From positions 2,790,001 through 2,854,000 of the forward strand of contig NZ_CP036348.1 in the NCBI RefSeq assembly GCF_007753095.1: a DNA stretch of 64,000 nucleotides. The letters run 5' to 3'. Each line of letters begins with the position of its first letter. Position 1 is the stretch's first letter. Positions 36,249 to 45,525 of the stretch are shown in pieces. Source of the stretch: Rosistilla carotiformis (GTDB lineage: Bacteria > Planctomycetota > Planctomycetia > Pirellulales > Pirellulaceae). Under the pieces are notes generated by a model. The model ran no database searches. It was not told the origin of the DNA and saw only the letters and a program-made list of their open reading frames with translations. Both the position numbers and the translations under genes were made by a program.

Positions 36249-38420
36249 ATGGCAGCTAAAAACGAAGTGGTCTTTGATCGAAAGCGCACGATCCAGGCAA
36301 TTGCCAGCGAATTAAAGGTTCCCGCCAAACAAGTCGAAGCGGCAGTCGACCTGTTGGACGAAGGGAACACGATTCCGTTTATCGCCCGATATCGCAAAGA
36401 AGCGACCGGCGGTCTGGACGAAGTGGCTCTGCGGGCGATTGAAGATGCGTTGGAAAAAGCGATGGCGTTGGCTTCGCGGAAAGCGACCGTTTTAAAAACG
36501 ATCGACGAACAGGGGCTGTTGACCGATGCGTTGCGACGTCAGATCGAAGCCTGCGGCGACCTGCAAACTCTGGAAATCCTGTACCTGCCGTACAAGCCCA
36601 AACGCCGCACCCGGGCGACCGCAGCCCGCGAGAAGGGACTGCAACCGTTAGCCGATTTATTGTTGGATCCCACCGCCAGCAAACAATCGAAAGATGAAAT
36701 CCTCGCGAAATTTGTGAACGCCGAATTGGACGTTCCCGATCGTGACGCCGCATTGCAAGGGGCGTTGGATATCGTCGCCGAACAGTGGTCCGAGAAAGCG
36801 GAAACGCGGACCTGGATGACCCAACAGGCCTTTGCCAGCGGGCGGATCACGTCGCAAGTTCGCCGTGGCAAGAAGGAACAAGCCAGCAAGTTCGAACAGT
36901 ACACCGATCATCGCGAACCGGCCAAGAAGATTCCTTCGCACCGTCTGTTGGCGATGATGCGAGGTGATTCCGAAGGTGTGCTGCGCATCGGCGTCGAATT
37001 GGACGACGATACCATCCTGCGAGACCTCAAGCCGAAACTGGTTCCCGGCCGCCAATCGCCCTTTCAAAAGGAACTGCTGGCGACGGTCGACGATTGCTAC
37101 CAACGGCTGCTGATGCCTGCCACCGAATCGAGCGTTCTGCAAACGCTGAAACAACAAGCCGATGAAGAAGCGATCGCCGTTTTTGGTAAGAACCTACGCG
37201 AACTGTTGATGTCGCCTCCCGCCGGGCCCCGCGTGACGATCGGAATCGACCCTGGGTTCCGCACCGGCTGCAAAGTCGCTGTTGTCGACGGAACAGGGAA
37301 ATTCCTGACGAACACAACGATCTACCCCACGCCTCCCAAGAGCGATCTGGCTGGTGCCGGGGCGGCGTTGTTGAAACTGATTCAAAAACACAACGTCGAA
37401 TTAATCGCGATTGGCAACGGGACCGCGTCGCGGGAAACCGACGCGTTTGTCGGCGACCTGATCAAGAAACACAAATTGGCGGTGACGAAGGTCATGGTCA
37501 GCGAATCGGGAGCTTCGATCTATTCGGCGAGCGAATTGGCGGGCAAAGAATTTCCCGACCTCGATATCACGGTGCGTGGCGCAATTTGCATCGCGCGGCG
37601 GTTGCAGGATCCGCTGGCCGAATTGGTGAAGACCGATCCGAAGTCCATTGGCGTTGGCCAGTACCAACACGATGTCAACCAGACACAACTGCGGAAGTGT
37701 TTGGAGCGTGTCGTCGAGTCTTGCGTTAACAATGTGGGCGTCGATTTAAATATGGCCAGCGTTCCGTTGCTGTCGCACGTCGCCGGGATCGGCCCCAAAT
37801 TGGCTGAGAATATCGTCGAATATCGCAACGCCAACGGACGGTTCACCGACCGCAAACAACTGACCAAAGTTCCCAAGTTGGGCAAGAAAGCGTTTGAACA
37901 AGCGGCAGGTTTCTTGCGGATTCGCGACGGCAAACAACCGCTCGACAATTCGGCGGTCCATCCCGAAAGTTATCCGATCGTCGATCGAATGGCGAAGCGA
38001 TTGGGAGCCGATCCGAAAGCGTTGGTTGGCAACGCAACGCTCAGCCAAAAGCTGAAGCCCGAGGAATTTGTCGACGGCAAGGTGGGGATTCCTACGATCG
38101 CCGACATCATCAGCGAACTGGGGAAACCAGGCCGCGACCCGCGCAGCGAATTCAAGGTCGCTCAGTTCGATGACACCGTCAACGACATCGAAGACCTGAA
38201 GCCGGGACTGATTCTCGAAGGGGTGATCACCAACGTCACCCACTTTGGTGCTTTCATCGACATTGGCGTTCATCAAGACGGATTGATTCACATCTCACAA
38301 TTGTCCGACACTTATGTCAGCGATCCTAGCGAAGTGGTGGCCGTTGGCGATGTCGTCAAAGTCAAGGTGATGGAGATCGACATCCCGCGCAAACGGATCT
38401 CGGTAACGCGGAAGTTCTAA
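36249..38420 (+). CDS. tex: Tex-family S1 RNA-binding transcription accessory protein
   Basis: A 723-residue nucleic-acid-binding protein of the Tex/YhgF family, implicated in transcription fidelity and elongation. It shows the N-terminal helical Tex domain (FIARYRKEATGGLDE), the YqgF/RNase H-like domain (GIDPGFRTGCKVAVVD), tandem helix-hairpin-helix (LLSHVAGIGPKLAENIV, LTKVPKLGKKAFEQAAGFLRI) and a C-terminal S1 domain (GVITNVTHFGAFIDIGV). Domain order and length are standard. Divergent from glgC across 275 bases. Confidence 0.96.
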   Translation: MAAKNEVVFDRKRTIQAIASELKVPAKQVEAAVDLLDEGNTIPFIARYRKEATGGLDEVALRAIEDALEKAMALASRKATVLKTIDEQGLLTDALRRQIEACGDLQTLEILYLPYKPKRRTRATAAREKGLQPLADLLLDPTASKQSKDEILAKFVNAELDVPDRDAALQGALDIVAEQWSEKAETRTWMTQQAFASGRITSQVRRGKKEQASKFEQYTDHREPAKKIPSHRLLAMMRGDSEGVLRIGVELDDDTILRDLKPKLVPGRQSPFQKELLATVDDCYQRLLMPATESSVLQTLKQQADEEAIAVFGKNLRELLMSPPAGPRVTIGIDPGFRTGCKVAVVDGTGKFLTNTTIYPTPPKSDLAGAGAALLKLIQKHNVELIAIGNGTASRETDAFVGDLIKKHKLAVTKVMVSESGASIYSASELAGKEFPDLDITVRGAICIARRLQDPLAELVKTDPKSIGVGQYQHDVNQTQLRKCLERVVESCVNNVGVDLNMASVPLLSHVAGIGPKLAENIVEYRNANGRFTDRKQLTKVPKLGKKAFEQAAGFLRIRDGKQPLDNSAVHPESYPIVDRMAKRLGADPKALVGNATLSQKLKPEEFVDGKVGIPTIADIISELGKPGRDPRSEFKVAQFDDTVNDIEDLKPGLILEGVITNVTHFGAFIDIGVHQDGLIHISQLSDTYVSDPSEVVAVGDVVKVKVMEIDIPRKRISVTRKF

Positions 38421-38421
38421 G

Positions 38422-38470
38422 CGAGACGCGCTGCAATCGGTTGCGGTGATGGGATTCGCAGCGCGTTTCG
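38422..38470. terminator. Hairpin between converging tex and dehydrogenase genes
   Basis: CGAGACGCGCTGC (38422-38434) pairs with GCAGCGCGTTTCG (38458-38470), 13 bases with one G-T pair, across a 23-base loop. It stands two bases after the tex stop and 38 bases before the end of the opposing gene, so it may terminate both. There is no T run on the plus strand. Confidence 0.45.
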
Positions 38471-38508
38471 AACGCGTGCGTTTACCGTCGACGCTTTGTC
38501 CGTCGGCG

Positions 38509-39420
38509 TTACCGTTTTGCCCAATCGATTCCCGACATTTGAGCCAACGCAACGATCAATGCTTGGGTTCCGTCGCGGCCATGGCCCTGCGCCTTCAAGG
38601 CTTCGTAGAGTTGCTTGCCCAATGCGAGGCCTGGCATCGAGAGCCCCATCCGGTGCGATTCGTCCAAGACGATCCCCATGTCTTTGATGAAGTGTTCGAC
38701 AAAAAATCCGGGATCGAAATCGTTGTCGATGATCTTGGGGCCCAGATTCGACAGCGACCAACTGCCGGCGGCCCCCGATCCGATCGATTGCATGACGGTG
38801 GGCAAATCCAGTCCCGCTTTGTAGCCATACAGCAGGGCTTCGCAAACGCCAATCATGCCGGTCGCGATCAAAGTTTGGTTGACCATTTTGGTGTGCTGCC
38901 CCGATCCTGCCGGACCTTGGTAGACGATCGTCTTTCCCATCGCTTGCCAGCAGGGCTGCAAGGCTTCGACGACCGCTTGGTCGCCACCGATCATGATCGA
39001 TAGCCGCGCCTCGCGGGCTCCGATGTCGCCACCGCTGACCGGTGCATCGACACTGTGGATGCCACGCGCTTGTGCCGCTTGAGCGATCTCCACCGCCAAC
39101 GAGGGTTGGCTGGTCGTCATGTCGATCAAGACGCTTCCCGGAGACGCGTTGGCCAACGTTCCTTCGGGGCCCAAGGTGACTTGTCGCACGTCGCTGGGGA
39201 AGCCGACAATCGTGAAGATCAAGTCGCTTTGCTGAGCGACTTCTTTAGGACTGTCGACCAAGCGTGCTCCCTTGGCGACCAGATCGCTCGCTTTTTCCGG
39301 CGAACGATTGTAGACGGTCATCGAAAAGCCAGCGTCGATCAGGTGGCCACACATGCTGCGGCCCATCACGCCGGTACCGATCCAACCAATCCGTGTTTTG
39401 TTTGCTTCGATCGTGAGCAT
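38509..39420 (-). CDS. Beta-hydroxyacid dehydrogenase (2-hydroxy-3-oxopropionate reductase/3-hydroxyisobutyrate dehydrogenase type)
   Basis: A 303-residue NAD(P)-dependent oxidoreductase. The Rossmann motif is [12 protein letters not shown], the substrate site [14 protein letters not shown] and the catalytic lysine lies in QHTKMVNQ. The second domain is all-helical as usual. Substrate could be tartronate semialdehyde, 3-hydroxyisobutyrate or a related acid; the family cannot be split by eye. A role before glycerate kinase (25.8 kb) is possible. The ATG at 39420 begins four residues before the core. Confidence 0.9.
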   Translation of the reverse strand: MLTIEANKTRIGWIGTGVMGRSMCGHLIDAGFSMTVYNRSPEKASDLVAKGARLVDSPKEVAQQSDLIFTIVGFPSDVRQVTLGPEGTLANASPGSVLIDMTTSQPSLAVEIAQAAQARGIHSVDAPVSGGDIGAREARLSIMIGGDQAVVEALQPCWQAMGKTIVYQGPAGSGQHTKMVNQTLIATGMIGVCEALLYGYKAGLDLPTVMQSIGSGAAGSWSLSNLGPKIIDNDFDPGFFVEHFIKDMGIVLDESHRMGLSMPGLALGKQLYEALKAQGHGRDGTQALIVALAQMSGIDWAKR

Positions 39421-39453
39421 GTCGAGTGCGCCTGGGTGTTGGTGGGTGTCTTG

Positions 39454-40551
39454 TTAGGTTGGGTCGGCGACAATCGCCGTTGTCGCATCAAATCGAACTG
39501 TCAGGCCTGCTTGCGCGCAGATCGATTCGATGATCTCGGTCGCCAATTGGTCTTCGACCTCCAGGCTGACCGGCATCTTTAAACGCTCGGAACTGGCGGC
39601 GGAGGTGTCCAAGGTAAAGCCGCTGGCATTGCAGACCGCTTGCAAAATCGAAGCGGCCGGTTTCACGCCCGGGATCCTTAAAGTAAATCGTCGCATTTGC
39701 GGCTCGACGGCGGCCAAACCCTTGTTGGGCTTAGCATTTGGGACAGCGTCGATGTTACGAATCCGATGGTGGACCGACGAATTTCCCGTCACGCGGATCA
39801 GCGCTCCCCGCTTTTCAAACGTGACCTCGGGATCGATCTTCCGCAATGCGCGGGTGACCGACGCGGTGACTTTGGCCGCCGGGTAATCTAACCCGACAGC
39901 GGGGCCTTCTTCAATCGGATGCATGCGAAAGGTCGCCGTCTGCAAATCGTATTGCGGCACCAAATCAAATCCTTCGGCCAACAGGACCAGCGCACCGCCG
40001 GCATCGATCTGTCGCAATGCGGAGCGATCCCAGAGATCGTGGGGGAGCGAATCGCCAGCGACCAGAACATTCCATGTTTGCGAGATCTGTTCGGCAATTT
40101 CCGCGGGGGTGGTGGCACGCGGCCAATCGAGATCATGCGGTTGCAGTAGCCGTTTGGCGACGCTGATCGGAAGTTCCTTGAGTTCCGAACGCAACGCCAA
40201 GATCCGCGTTGCCGCGTCGATCGCTCGCCCTTGAGGCGCGACGATCACGATCGGATCGGCATATCCGACTTCCAGGTCCGCCTGCGTCGCAATGGCTTCG
40301 AGCGTTTGCTGCAACGATCCCGCCGAGGCGGACAGCGAAACCGGCGTGGTGGGATCGATGCGGCGATCGATCCAGACGTTGATTTGATGCGTCTCGCCAA
40401 TCCGGTGAGCCACGACGCGGAGCGGCAACTCGGTTCCCGTGACCCGACACGTGCTCGCCAATTGCCCGCCGAAATCGTCCGCACCCTGAGCGGTCGCGAA
40501 CAGCGAAGCAACAAGACAAGCCATCCCAAGCAGGGCGGAGTGTAGGTTCAC
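39454..40551 (-). CDS. Secreted protein with STN-like domains
   Basis: About 365 residues with a signal peptide (ALLGMACLVASLFATAQG). Two segments resemble the secretin/TonB short N-terminal (STN) fold: SLSASAGSLQQTLEAIATQADLEV-type near residue 70 and, at the C-terminus, PVSLEVEDQLATEIIES-type. No secretin pore or TonB plug follows, so this looks like a stand-alone periplasmic binding protein. The exact start is open: GTG 40551 gives a good signal peptide, TTG 40563 also works. Function unknown. Confidence 0.65.
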   Translation of the reverse strand: MNLHSALLGMACLVASLFATAQGADDFGGQLASTCRVTGTELPLRVVAHRIGETHQINVWIDRRIDPTTPVSLSASAGSLQQTLEAIATQADLEVGYADPIVIVAPQGRAIDAATRILALRSELKELPISVAKRLLQPHDLDWPRATTPAEIAEQISQTWNVLVAGDSLPHDLWDRSALRQIDAGGALVLLAEGFDLVPQYDLQTATFRMHPIEEGPAVGLDYPAAKVTASVTRALRKIDPEVTFEKRGALIRVTGNSSVHHRIRNIDAVPNAKPNKGLAAVEPQMRRFTLRIPGVKPAASILQAVCNASGFTLDTSAASSERLKMPVSLEVEDQLATEIIESICAQAGLTVRFDATTAIVADPT

Positions 40552-40575
40552 AAGATTGACCAACCGGCGGTATGA

Positions 40576-40610
40576 GCTTCAACCCGCCGAACGGTTCGGC
40601 GGGTTGAAGC
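40576..40610. repeat. Perfect 35-base palindrome in a divergent promoter region
   Basis: A 17-base arm (40576-40592, starting GCTTCAACCCGCCGAAC) is the exact reverse complement of 40594-40610, around a single central G. It lies 25 bases upstream of the secreted STN-like gene and 107 bases upstream of the hydrolase gene. It could be an operator, or a REP-type hairpin. Confidence 0.7.
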
Positions 40611-40717
40611 TATCTTAAACTCCGCCGTCCTCGCTTTGGAGTGCCAGCCGGTAAAGTGTTCGGCACGCCCCTTTAAACGCCTGACAGATTTGCGATCGAT
40701 CGCGTATACTTTCCGCG

Positions 40718-41635
40718 ATGAACGGCGATCCAATCTGGCAAAACGAATATCCTTTTACTTCGCGATGGCACGAAGCCGATGGGCATCGATACCATTACCT
40801 CAACGAAGGGGCTGGCGATCAGACGATCCTAGCGGTCCACGGCAATCCCACGTGGAGCTTCTACTGGCGTAACGCAATCCAACGATTTCGCGATTCGCAT
40901 CGCGTCGTGGCGGTTGATCACATCGGGTGTGGGTTAAGCGACAAACCTCAGGACTACGATTATTGTCTGGAAACGCATGCAGCGAATCTGGGCAGTTTGA
41001 TCGAGGCGGCGGATCTGCGGCGGATCACGTTGTTGGCGCACGATTGGGGCGGGGCGATCGGACTGCTAGCGCTGACACAGCATCGCGAACGCTTTGAACG
41101 GATCATTTTGCTGAACACCGGTGCTTTCCCGCCTCCCTACGTTCCCTGGCGGATCGGCGTACTGCGATGCCCGATTTTGGGCCCCTTGGCAATCCGAGGT
41201 CTCAATGCGTTCGCGGGGCCCGCGGTGACGATGGCGATGTCGAGGCAAACGCTCAGCCCGACCGCGAGGGCGGGGCTGTTGGCACCCTACAAAAATTGGT
41301 CCGACCGAGTGGCGATCAATCAATTTGTCCGAGACATTCCGATGTCGCCGCGGCATCGGACCTGGCAACCGCTGGAAAAATTGGAGGCGGCGCTGCCAAG
41401 TCTGGACCATCTGCCGACGCGTCTGATTTGGGGAATGAAGGACTGGTGCTTCCGTCCGGAATGCATGGAACGGATTCAAAAGTCGATGCCGCACGCGGAA
41501 ACCGTCCCCATCGACGATGCGGGGCATTACGTGATGGAAGACGCTCCGGATCAGGTGCTCGACGCGATCGATGAATTCCTCGTTCGCACCAACGACCGTG
41601 CCGCGTTACCGGCGACCGACGGTCCGGCGGCTTAA
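40718..41635 (+). CDS. Alpha/beta hydrolase of the haloalkane-dehalogenase/OleB fold
   Basis: A 305-residue soluble hydrolase. The oxyanion motif is HGNPTWS (41-47), the nucleophile elbow HDWGG with Asp109, and the catalytic His lies in DDAGHYVMED. An Asp nucleophile with HGNPTW is shared by haloalkane dehalogenases and OleB beta-lactone decarboxylases; Ser hydrolases are excluded. No OleA, OleC or OleD gene adjoins it, so I leave the substrate open. Start ATG 40718. Divergent from the STN-like gene. Confidence 0.85.
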   Translation: MNGDPIWQNEYPFTSRWHEADGHRYHYLNEGAGDQTILAVHGNPTWSFYWRNAIQRFRDSHRVVAVDHIGCGLSDKPQDYDYCLETHAANLGSLIEAADLRRITLLAHDWGGAIGLLALTQHRERFERIILLNTGAFPPPYVPWRIGVLRCPILGPLAIRGLNAFAGPAVTMAMSRQTLSPTARAGLLAPYKNWSDRVAINQFVRDIPMSPRHRTWQPLEKLEAALPSLDHLPTRLIWGMKDWCFRPECMERIQKSMPHAETVPIDDAGHYVMEDAPDQVLDAIDEFLVRTNDRAALPATDGPAA

Positions 41636-41878
41636 GCCTGCCTTCCGCGAGTCAAGGCTACAAAAGCCGCGTTTCAATGGGCCGCCGCTTGGGGTATAAT
41701 CCCTCGCTCAGGGAATGACAGGTTCACGTTTTGCCGCAGGTGAATGAGCGCCGCGTTGTCCCCGAGCTAGACCTCGCTGGGCCTGAAATGCCACGACTCG
41801 CAACCTGCGAATTACGGCTGCCGTTTCCCGCCAGGCGTCGTACGAATTTCAGCGGCAGCGGATGTTTTGGCAGACCGG

Positions 41879-43120
41879 ATGGTTGTCGATGGACTCCGCG
41901 ATGCGAATCCTCGAACACTTTTGCCCACCGGACGCTCGTTGAATCACGAAACTATCACCAGCCGCGAAGATCTCGATCGATTTTGCGAGCGGCTCGCCAA
42001 ACAACCGTTGATCGCCTTCGATACCGAATTTGTTTCGGAGGATCGGTACCGCCCCGAGCTGTGTTTGTTGCAAGTGGCTGCTGGCGACATGCTGGCGATC
42101 ATCGACCCGATCGCGATCGGGACCACCCAGCCGTTTTGGGATCTGATCTCCACTGCCGGTCGAACGGTGATCGTTCACGCCGGACGCGAAGAGATGCGGT
42201 TCTGTTGGCGGTTCACCGGCAAACCGATTGCCGGGTGCTTCGACGTGCAATTGGCTGCCGGCTTTGTCGGCATTGAATATCCTGCGTCGTTGGGGAATCT
42301 GGTCAAGACGATCTGCGGCAAGACGTTGGGCAAAGGCGAGACACGGACCGATTGGCGTCGCCGGCCGCTTTCCGAAGGGCAGATCGAATACGCGCTGCAG
42401 GATGTGATCGATCTGGCCACGCTGCACTCCACGATCGGCAAGATGGTCGACGACCTGCAACGGCGCAGCTGGTTGGACGAAGAGATCGCGACGCTGCAAA
42501 CGACGGTCGCAAACAACGAAGAAAACGAGAGTTGGCACCGCGTGTCGGGCAGCAGCAGCCTGCCGCCACGGCAGATGGCGATCATTCGCGAACTGTGGCG
42601 TTGGCGGGAAGCGCGCGCCCAGAAGACCGATCAACCGGCACGGCGCGTCCTTCGCGATGATCTGATCGTCGAACTGGCTCGACGTGGCAGCCCCGATCCG
42701 AAACGGATCAACAGCATCCGCGGAATGGAGCGACGCAATCTGCAGCCGCATCACGAAGCGCTTGCCGAAGCGATTGGGATCGCCTTGGATTTGGATGAAA
42801 GTGAATTGCCGGTCAAACCGCGCGGGGAACGCCGTGCTAAGGTTCCGATGCTCAGCCAGTTCCTGTCGACGGCGATCGCTTGCGTCTCGCGGACGCACAA
42901 GATGGCTCCGGCCATTGTGGGGAACGCCGATGACGTTCGCGAACTGCTGACTTATGAAATGGGGGGCAACAAGAACGCTCCCAAACCGGCGCTATTGCGA
43001 GGCTGGCGTGGCGATGTCGTGGGCAAAGCCTTCCGCGATGTCCTGGATGGTCGCTTGGCGATCCGAGTTGCCAATCGCCAGGCCGAACAGCCGCTGGAAT
43101 TTATCGACGTCCAACCCTAG
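41879..43120 (+). CDS. rnd: Ribonuclease D with HRDC domain
   Basis: 3'-5' exoribonuclease acting on tRNA precursors and other RNAs. The 413-residue protein has the DEDD nuclease domain: ExoI FDTEF, ExoII HAGREEM, ExoIII YALQDVIDL. HRDC helices follow (PPRQMAIIRELWRWREARAQ). In ExoII the usual Asp (HAxxxD) reads Glu, which is a conservative change but at a metal ligand. The start is uncertain between ATG 41879 and TTG 41867; no ribosome-binding site decides it. The C-terminal extension of ~100 residues is longer than in the E. coli enzyme. Confidence 0.85.
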   Translation: MVVDGLRDANPRTLLPTGRSLNHETITSREDLDRFCERLAKQPLIAFDTEFVSEDRYRPELCLLQVAAGDMLAIIDPIAIGTTQPFWDLISTAGRTVIVHAGREEMRFCWRFTGKPIAGCFDVQLAAGFVGIEYPASLGNLVKTICGKTLGKGETRTDWRRRPLSEGQIEYALQDVIDLATLHSTIGKMVDDLQRRSWLDEEIATLQTTVANNEENESWHRVSGSSSLPPRQMAIIRELWRWREARAQKTDQPARRVLRDDLIVELARRGSPDPKRINSIRGMERRNLQPHHEALAEAIGIALDLDESELPVKPRGERRAKVPMLSQFLSTAIACVSRTHKMAPAIVGNADDVRELLTYEMGGNKNAPKPALLRGWRGDVVGKAFRDVLDGRLAIRVANRQAEQPLEFIDVQP

Positions 43121-43155
43121 CGGTTGGGGCGGACGGCTCGCGTGAGGCGACCCAC

Positions 43156-44418
43156 CTACCGACCGATCCGCAGTGGATGCAGGTCGATGTGCGGCTTGCG
43201 GTCGCCGGCCAGTTCGGCGATTAGTTTGCCCGTGGCCGGGGCAAGAGTGATTCCGATCATGTTGTGCCCAGTGGCGACCAAGACGTTCGCAAACCGTGGG
43301 CTGCGGTCGATGAACGGGATGCCATCGTAGGTCATGCTGCGCCATCCAAACCACATTTCTTCGGTTTGAGGACCGTTGGGTTCGTGCAGGTACAGCTCGG
43401 CCGCGTTGCCCAGCAGATCGAACCGTTTCTGTCGGAATCGCGTATCGTAGCCCGCGAATTCCATCGTGCTGCCCAGCCGGTAACCGCTGTCAAACGGTGT
43501 CGCTACGACTTTATGTTCTTTGAACAGCAAAGGCATCCGAGGGCTGATGCTGGGACGGGATTGCGTGATCGAATATCCTTTGCCCGGCTGTACCGGCAAT
43601 CGGCAGCCAAGATGTTCGTTCATGATCGGCGTCATCGCACCCATCGCCACGACGACGCAATCGGCAGTGATCTCTTCGCGTTCGGTGATCACTCGCGTGG
43701 CGCGCCGCGAATCGTAAGGATCGGCGTCGATCCGCACGACTTCGGTGTTTTCGCGAATCTCGACGCCAAGTCCCTCGGCCACCTTCCGCCACGATGCGAC
43801 CAATCGATCCGGACGCACATGGAAGTCCTGGGGGTAGTGCCACGCGCCTGCTAGTCCCTCTTTCAGCGAAGGTTCAAACGCCTGCAGGTCGTCTCCCTCG
43901 ATCCGGTCCGCGGGAAAATCAAACTCGCGACGGATCCAGGCATCGGTCTTTGCATACTGTTCAAACGGACCGGGAGACTTAAAAACAAACAGCGAACCCT
44001 CGCGGCCGAGTTCGCAATCGATCGGTTCGTTTTCCAACAATTCACGGTAGGCGATCTCGGTCGATTCCAGCAGCGCCGCCCGAACGCGCGCCGACGCGAG
44101 CATCTGCTTTTGATTGCAGCGAAGTGCAAAGTTGGATAACCAGAACCACAACCGAGGATCAAAACGAGGGCGGATGGAAAACGGAGAATCGGGCCGCAAC
44201 ATGGCCTTGAGCGTACTGGTGACAGCGCCGGGAGTGTTCAGCGGCATGAAGTGACTCAGCCCGATAATCCCGCAATTGCCACGAGAGCAGGCGACGCCGG
44301 TGCGACCGCGTTCCAGAATCGTTACTTTCCAGCCTTCTTTCGCAAGATAATAAGCCGATGCGATTCCAATCACCCCGCCGCCGATCACGATGGCGCGACG
44401 TTCTTTTAAAGTAGCCAA
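43156..44418 (-). CDS. D-amino-acid dehydrogenase-like FAD oxidoreductase
   Basis: A flavoprotein of the DAO family (420 residues from the TTG at 44418; a frame to 44472 adds 18). The dinucleotide motif reads AIVIGGGVIGIASAYYLAKEG. Later blocks are SRGNCGIIGLSHFMPL, LPVQPGKGYSITQ and GHNMIGITLAPATGKLIAEL, as in DadA-type dehydrogenases that oxidise D-amino acids to keto acids and pass electrons to the membrane. No ATG lies near the Rossmann motif, so a TTG start is required. Substrate unproven; a sarcosine or glycine oxidase-like role is an alternative. Confidence 0.85.
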   Translation of the reverse strand: MATLKERRAIVIGGGVIGIASAYYLAKEGWKVTILERGRTGVACSRGNCGIIGLSHFMPLNTPGAVTSTLKAMLRPDSPFSIRPRFDPRLWFWLSNFALRCNQKQMLASARVRAALLESTEIAYRELLENEPIDCELGREGSLFVFKSPGPFEQYAKTDAWIRREFDFPADRIEGDDLQAFEPSLKEGLAGAWHYPQDFHVRPDRLVASWRKVAEGLGVEIRENTEVVRIDADPYDSRRATRVITEREEITADCVVVAMGAMTPIMNEHLGCRLPVQPGKGYSITQSRPSISPRMPLLFKEHKVVATPFDSGYRLGSTMEFAGYDTRFRQKRFDLLGNAAELYLHEPNGPQTEEMWFGWRSMTYDGIPFIDRSPRFANVLVATGHNMIGITLAPATGKLIAELAGDRKPHIDLHPLRIGR

Positions 44419-44674
44419 AGGCCTGCACTTGTTTTGGATGTTTGTGGTTGGTTTGAACTCCCGCGTCGACAACGCTCGGTGATCCGCCGCACCAACATCT
44501 GTCTGATATCTGCATTGTGCGCATTGACAGCCGTGACGGAAGTGCCTCGTGAACGTAGGTATCCGATCGGTGGGATGCTTTGGACGCTGTCGTTTGCAAC
44601 GTCTGGATTGCCCATCGCATGCCCGTGGCGGGGCCGTGGTCTACCGGCACGGGGACGACCTGCGATGTTTTCGG

Positions 44675-45232
44675 CTAGGCGAGGGCGACGTCGGCCGCTT
44701 TGAAAACCGTTTGAGCGCGGCGATAGCCCATCCGTTCGTACAATCGCAGCGCGGCGGTGTTATCGGTGGTGACTTCCAGGTGCATCTTTGTCAGGCCGAC
44801 ACGTTGAAAGCCCTGCGTGGCGAGATTCAACAAGATGCTTCCCAGTCCTTGTCCCCGATGAGGTTTGGCGATCCCTAAGTTTTGAAGTGCGCCCCAACCG
44901 TCGGCTTGGATGCCTTGGACCGTTCCAATTGGCAGCGGCTTGCGCGAATCGGAATCGCGAAACCTCAGCAACCAAGTCGCTTCGGGAACGAAATTCGATC
45001 GTCCGGCGATCTCTTGCATCAATCGCTGGCAACCATCGCGTTGCCCCAGGCAAGGGAAGACGTTCGCATCGAGCTCCCACTGAAAGCTCTCGTACTTCGC
45101 CAACCCATGCTGCCGCAACAGATCCTCCGACCAAGGGAGGACTTCATAGCCTTCGGGCAATTGGTAACTGGACGGTACAAACCGATCCAGGTCCAGTTCC
45201 ATTCGGTAGCGTTTGAAGTAGGTGATACCCAT
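44675..45232 (-). CDS. GNAT-family N-acetyltransferase
   Basis: A 185-residue acetyltransferase whose acetyl-CoA-binding motif A is PHRGQGLGSILL, followed by the B motif NTAALRLYERMGYRRAQ. The N-terminal half (LPWSEDLLRQHGLAKYESF) is a substrate-specific arm without recognised relatives. Substrate unknown. It precedes the D-amino-acid-dehydrogenase-like gene on the same strand with about 200 bases between them, so co-transcription is uncertain. Confidence 0.82.
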   Translation of the reverse strand: MGITYFKRYRMELDLDRFVPSSYQLPEGYEVLPWSEDLLRQHGLAKYESFQWELDANVFPCLGQRDGCQRLMQEIAGRSNFVPEATWLLRFRDSDSRKPLPIGTVQGIQADGWGALQNLGIAKPHRGQGLGSILLNLATQGFQRVGLTKMHLEVTTDNTAALRLYERMGYRRAQTVFKAADVALA

Positions 45233-45525
45233 CGGCCGCGGCCTCCCGTCGTCGCAGAATCATCAATCTCTGGTTCGATCAATTTTACCCCATTTTGCGC
45301 GGCTGCCCATCGATAAAGCGGCCCGCAGCGCGTTCGGATCCAAAACGGCGAAATGCTAGGCGATTTGAACCGGTTACGGTGATCGGAACGCTCGGAAATC
45401 CTGCGCGATGGACTCTTGAACCGCTCCGGGTTGCATCGCCCGATGGCTTCGACGAAACTTGAAACGCAACGCCCTCCGCAAATTTTCCCGCCCGCTTTCT
45501 CCTCTTTAGACTGGATACCGCTACC

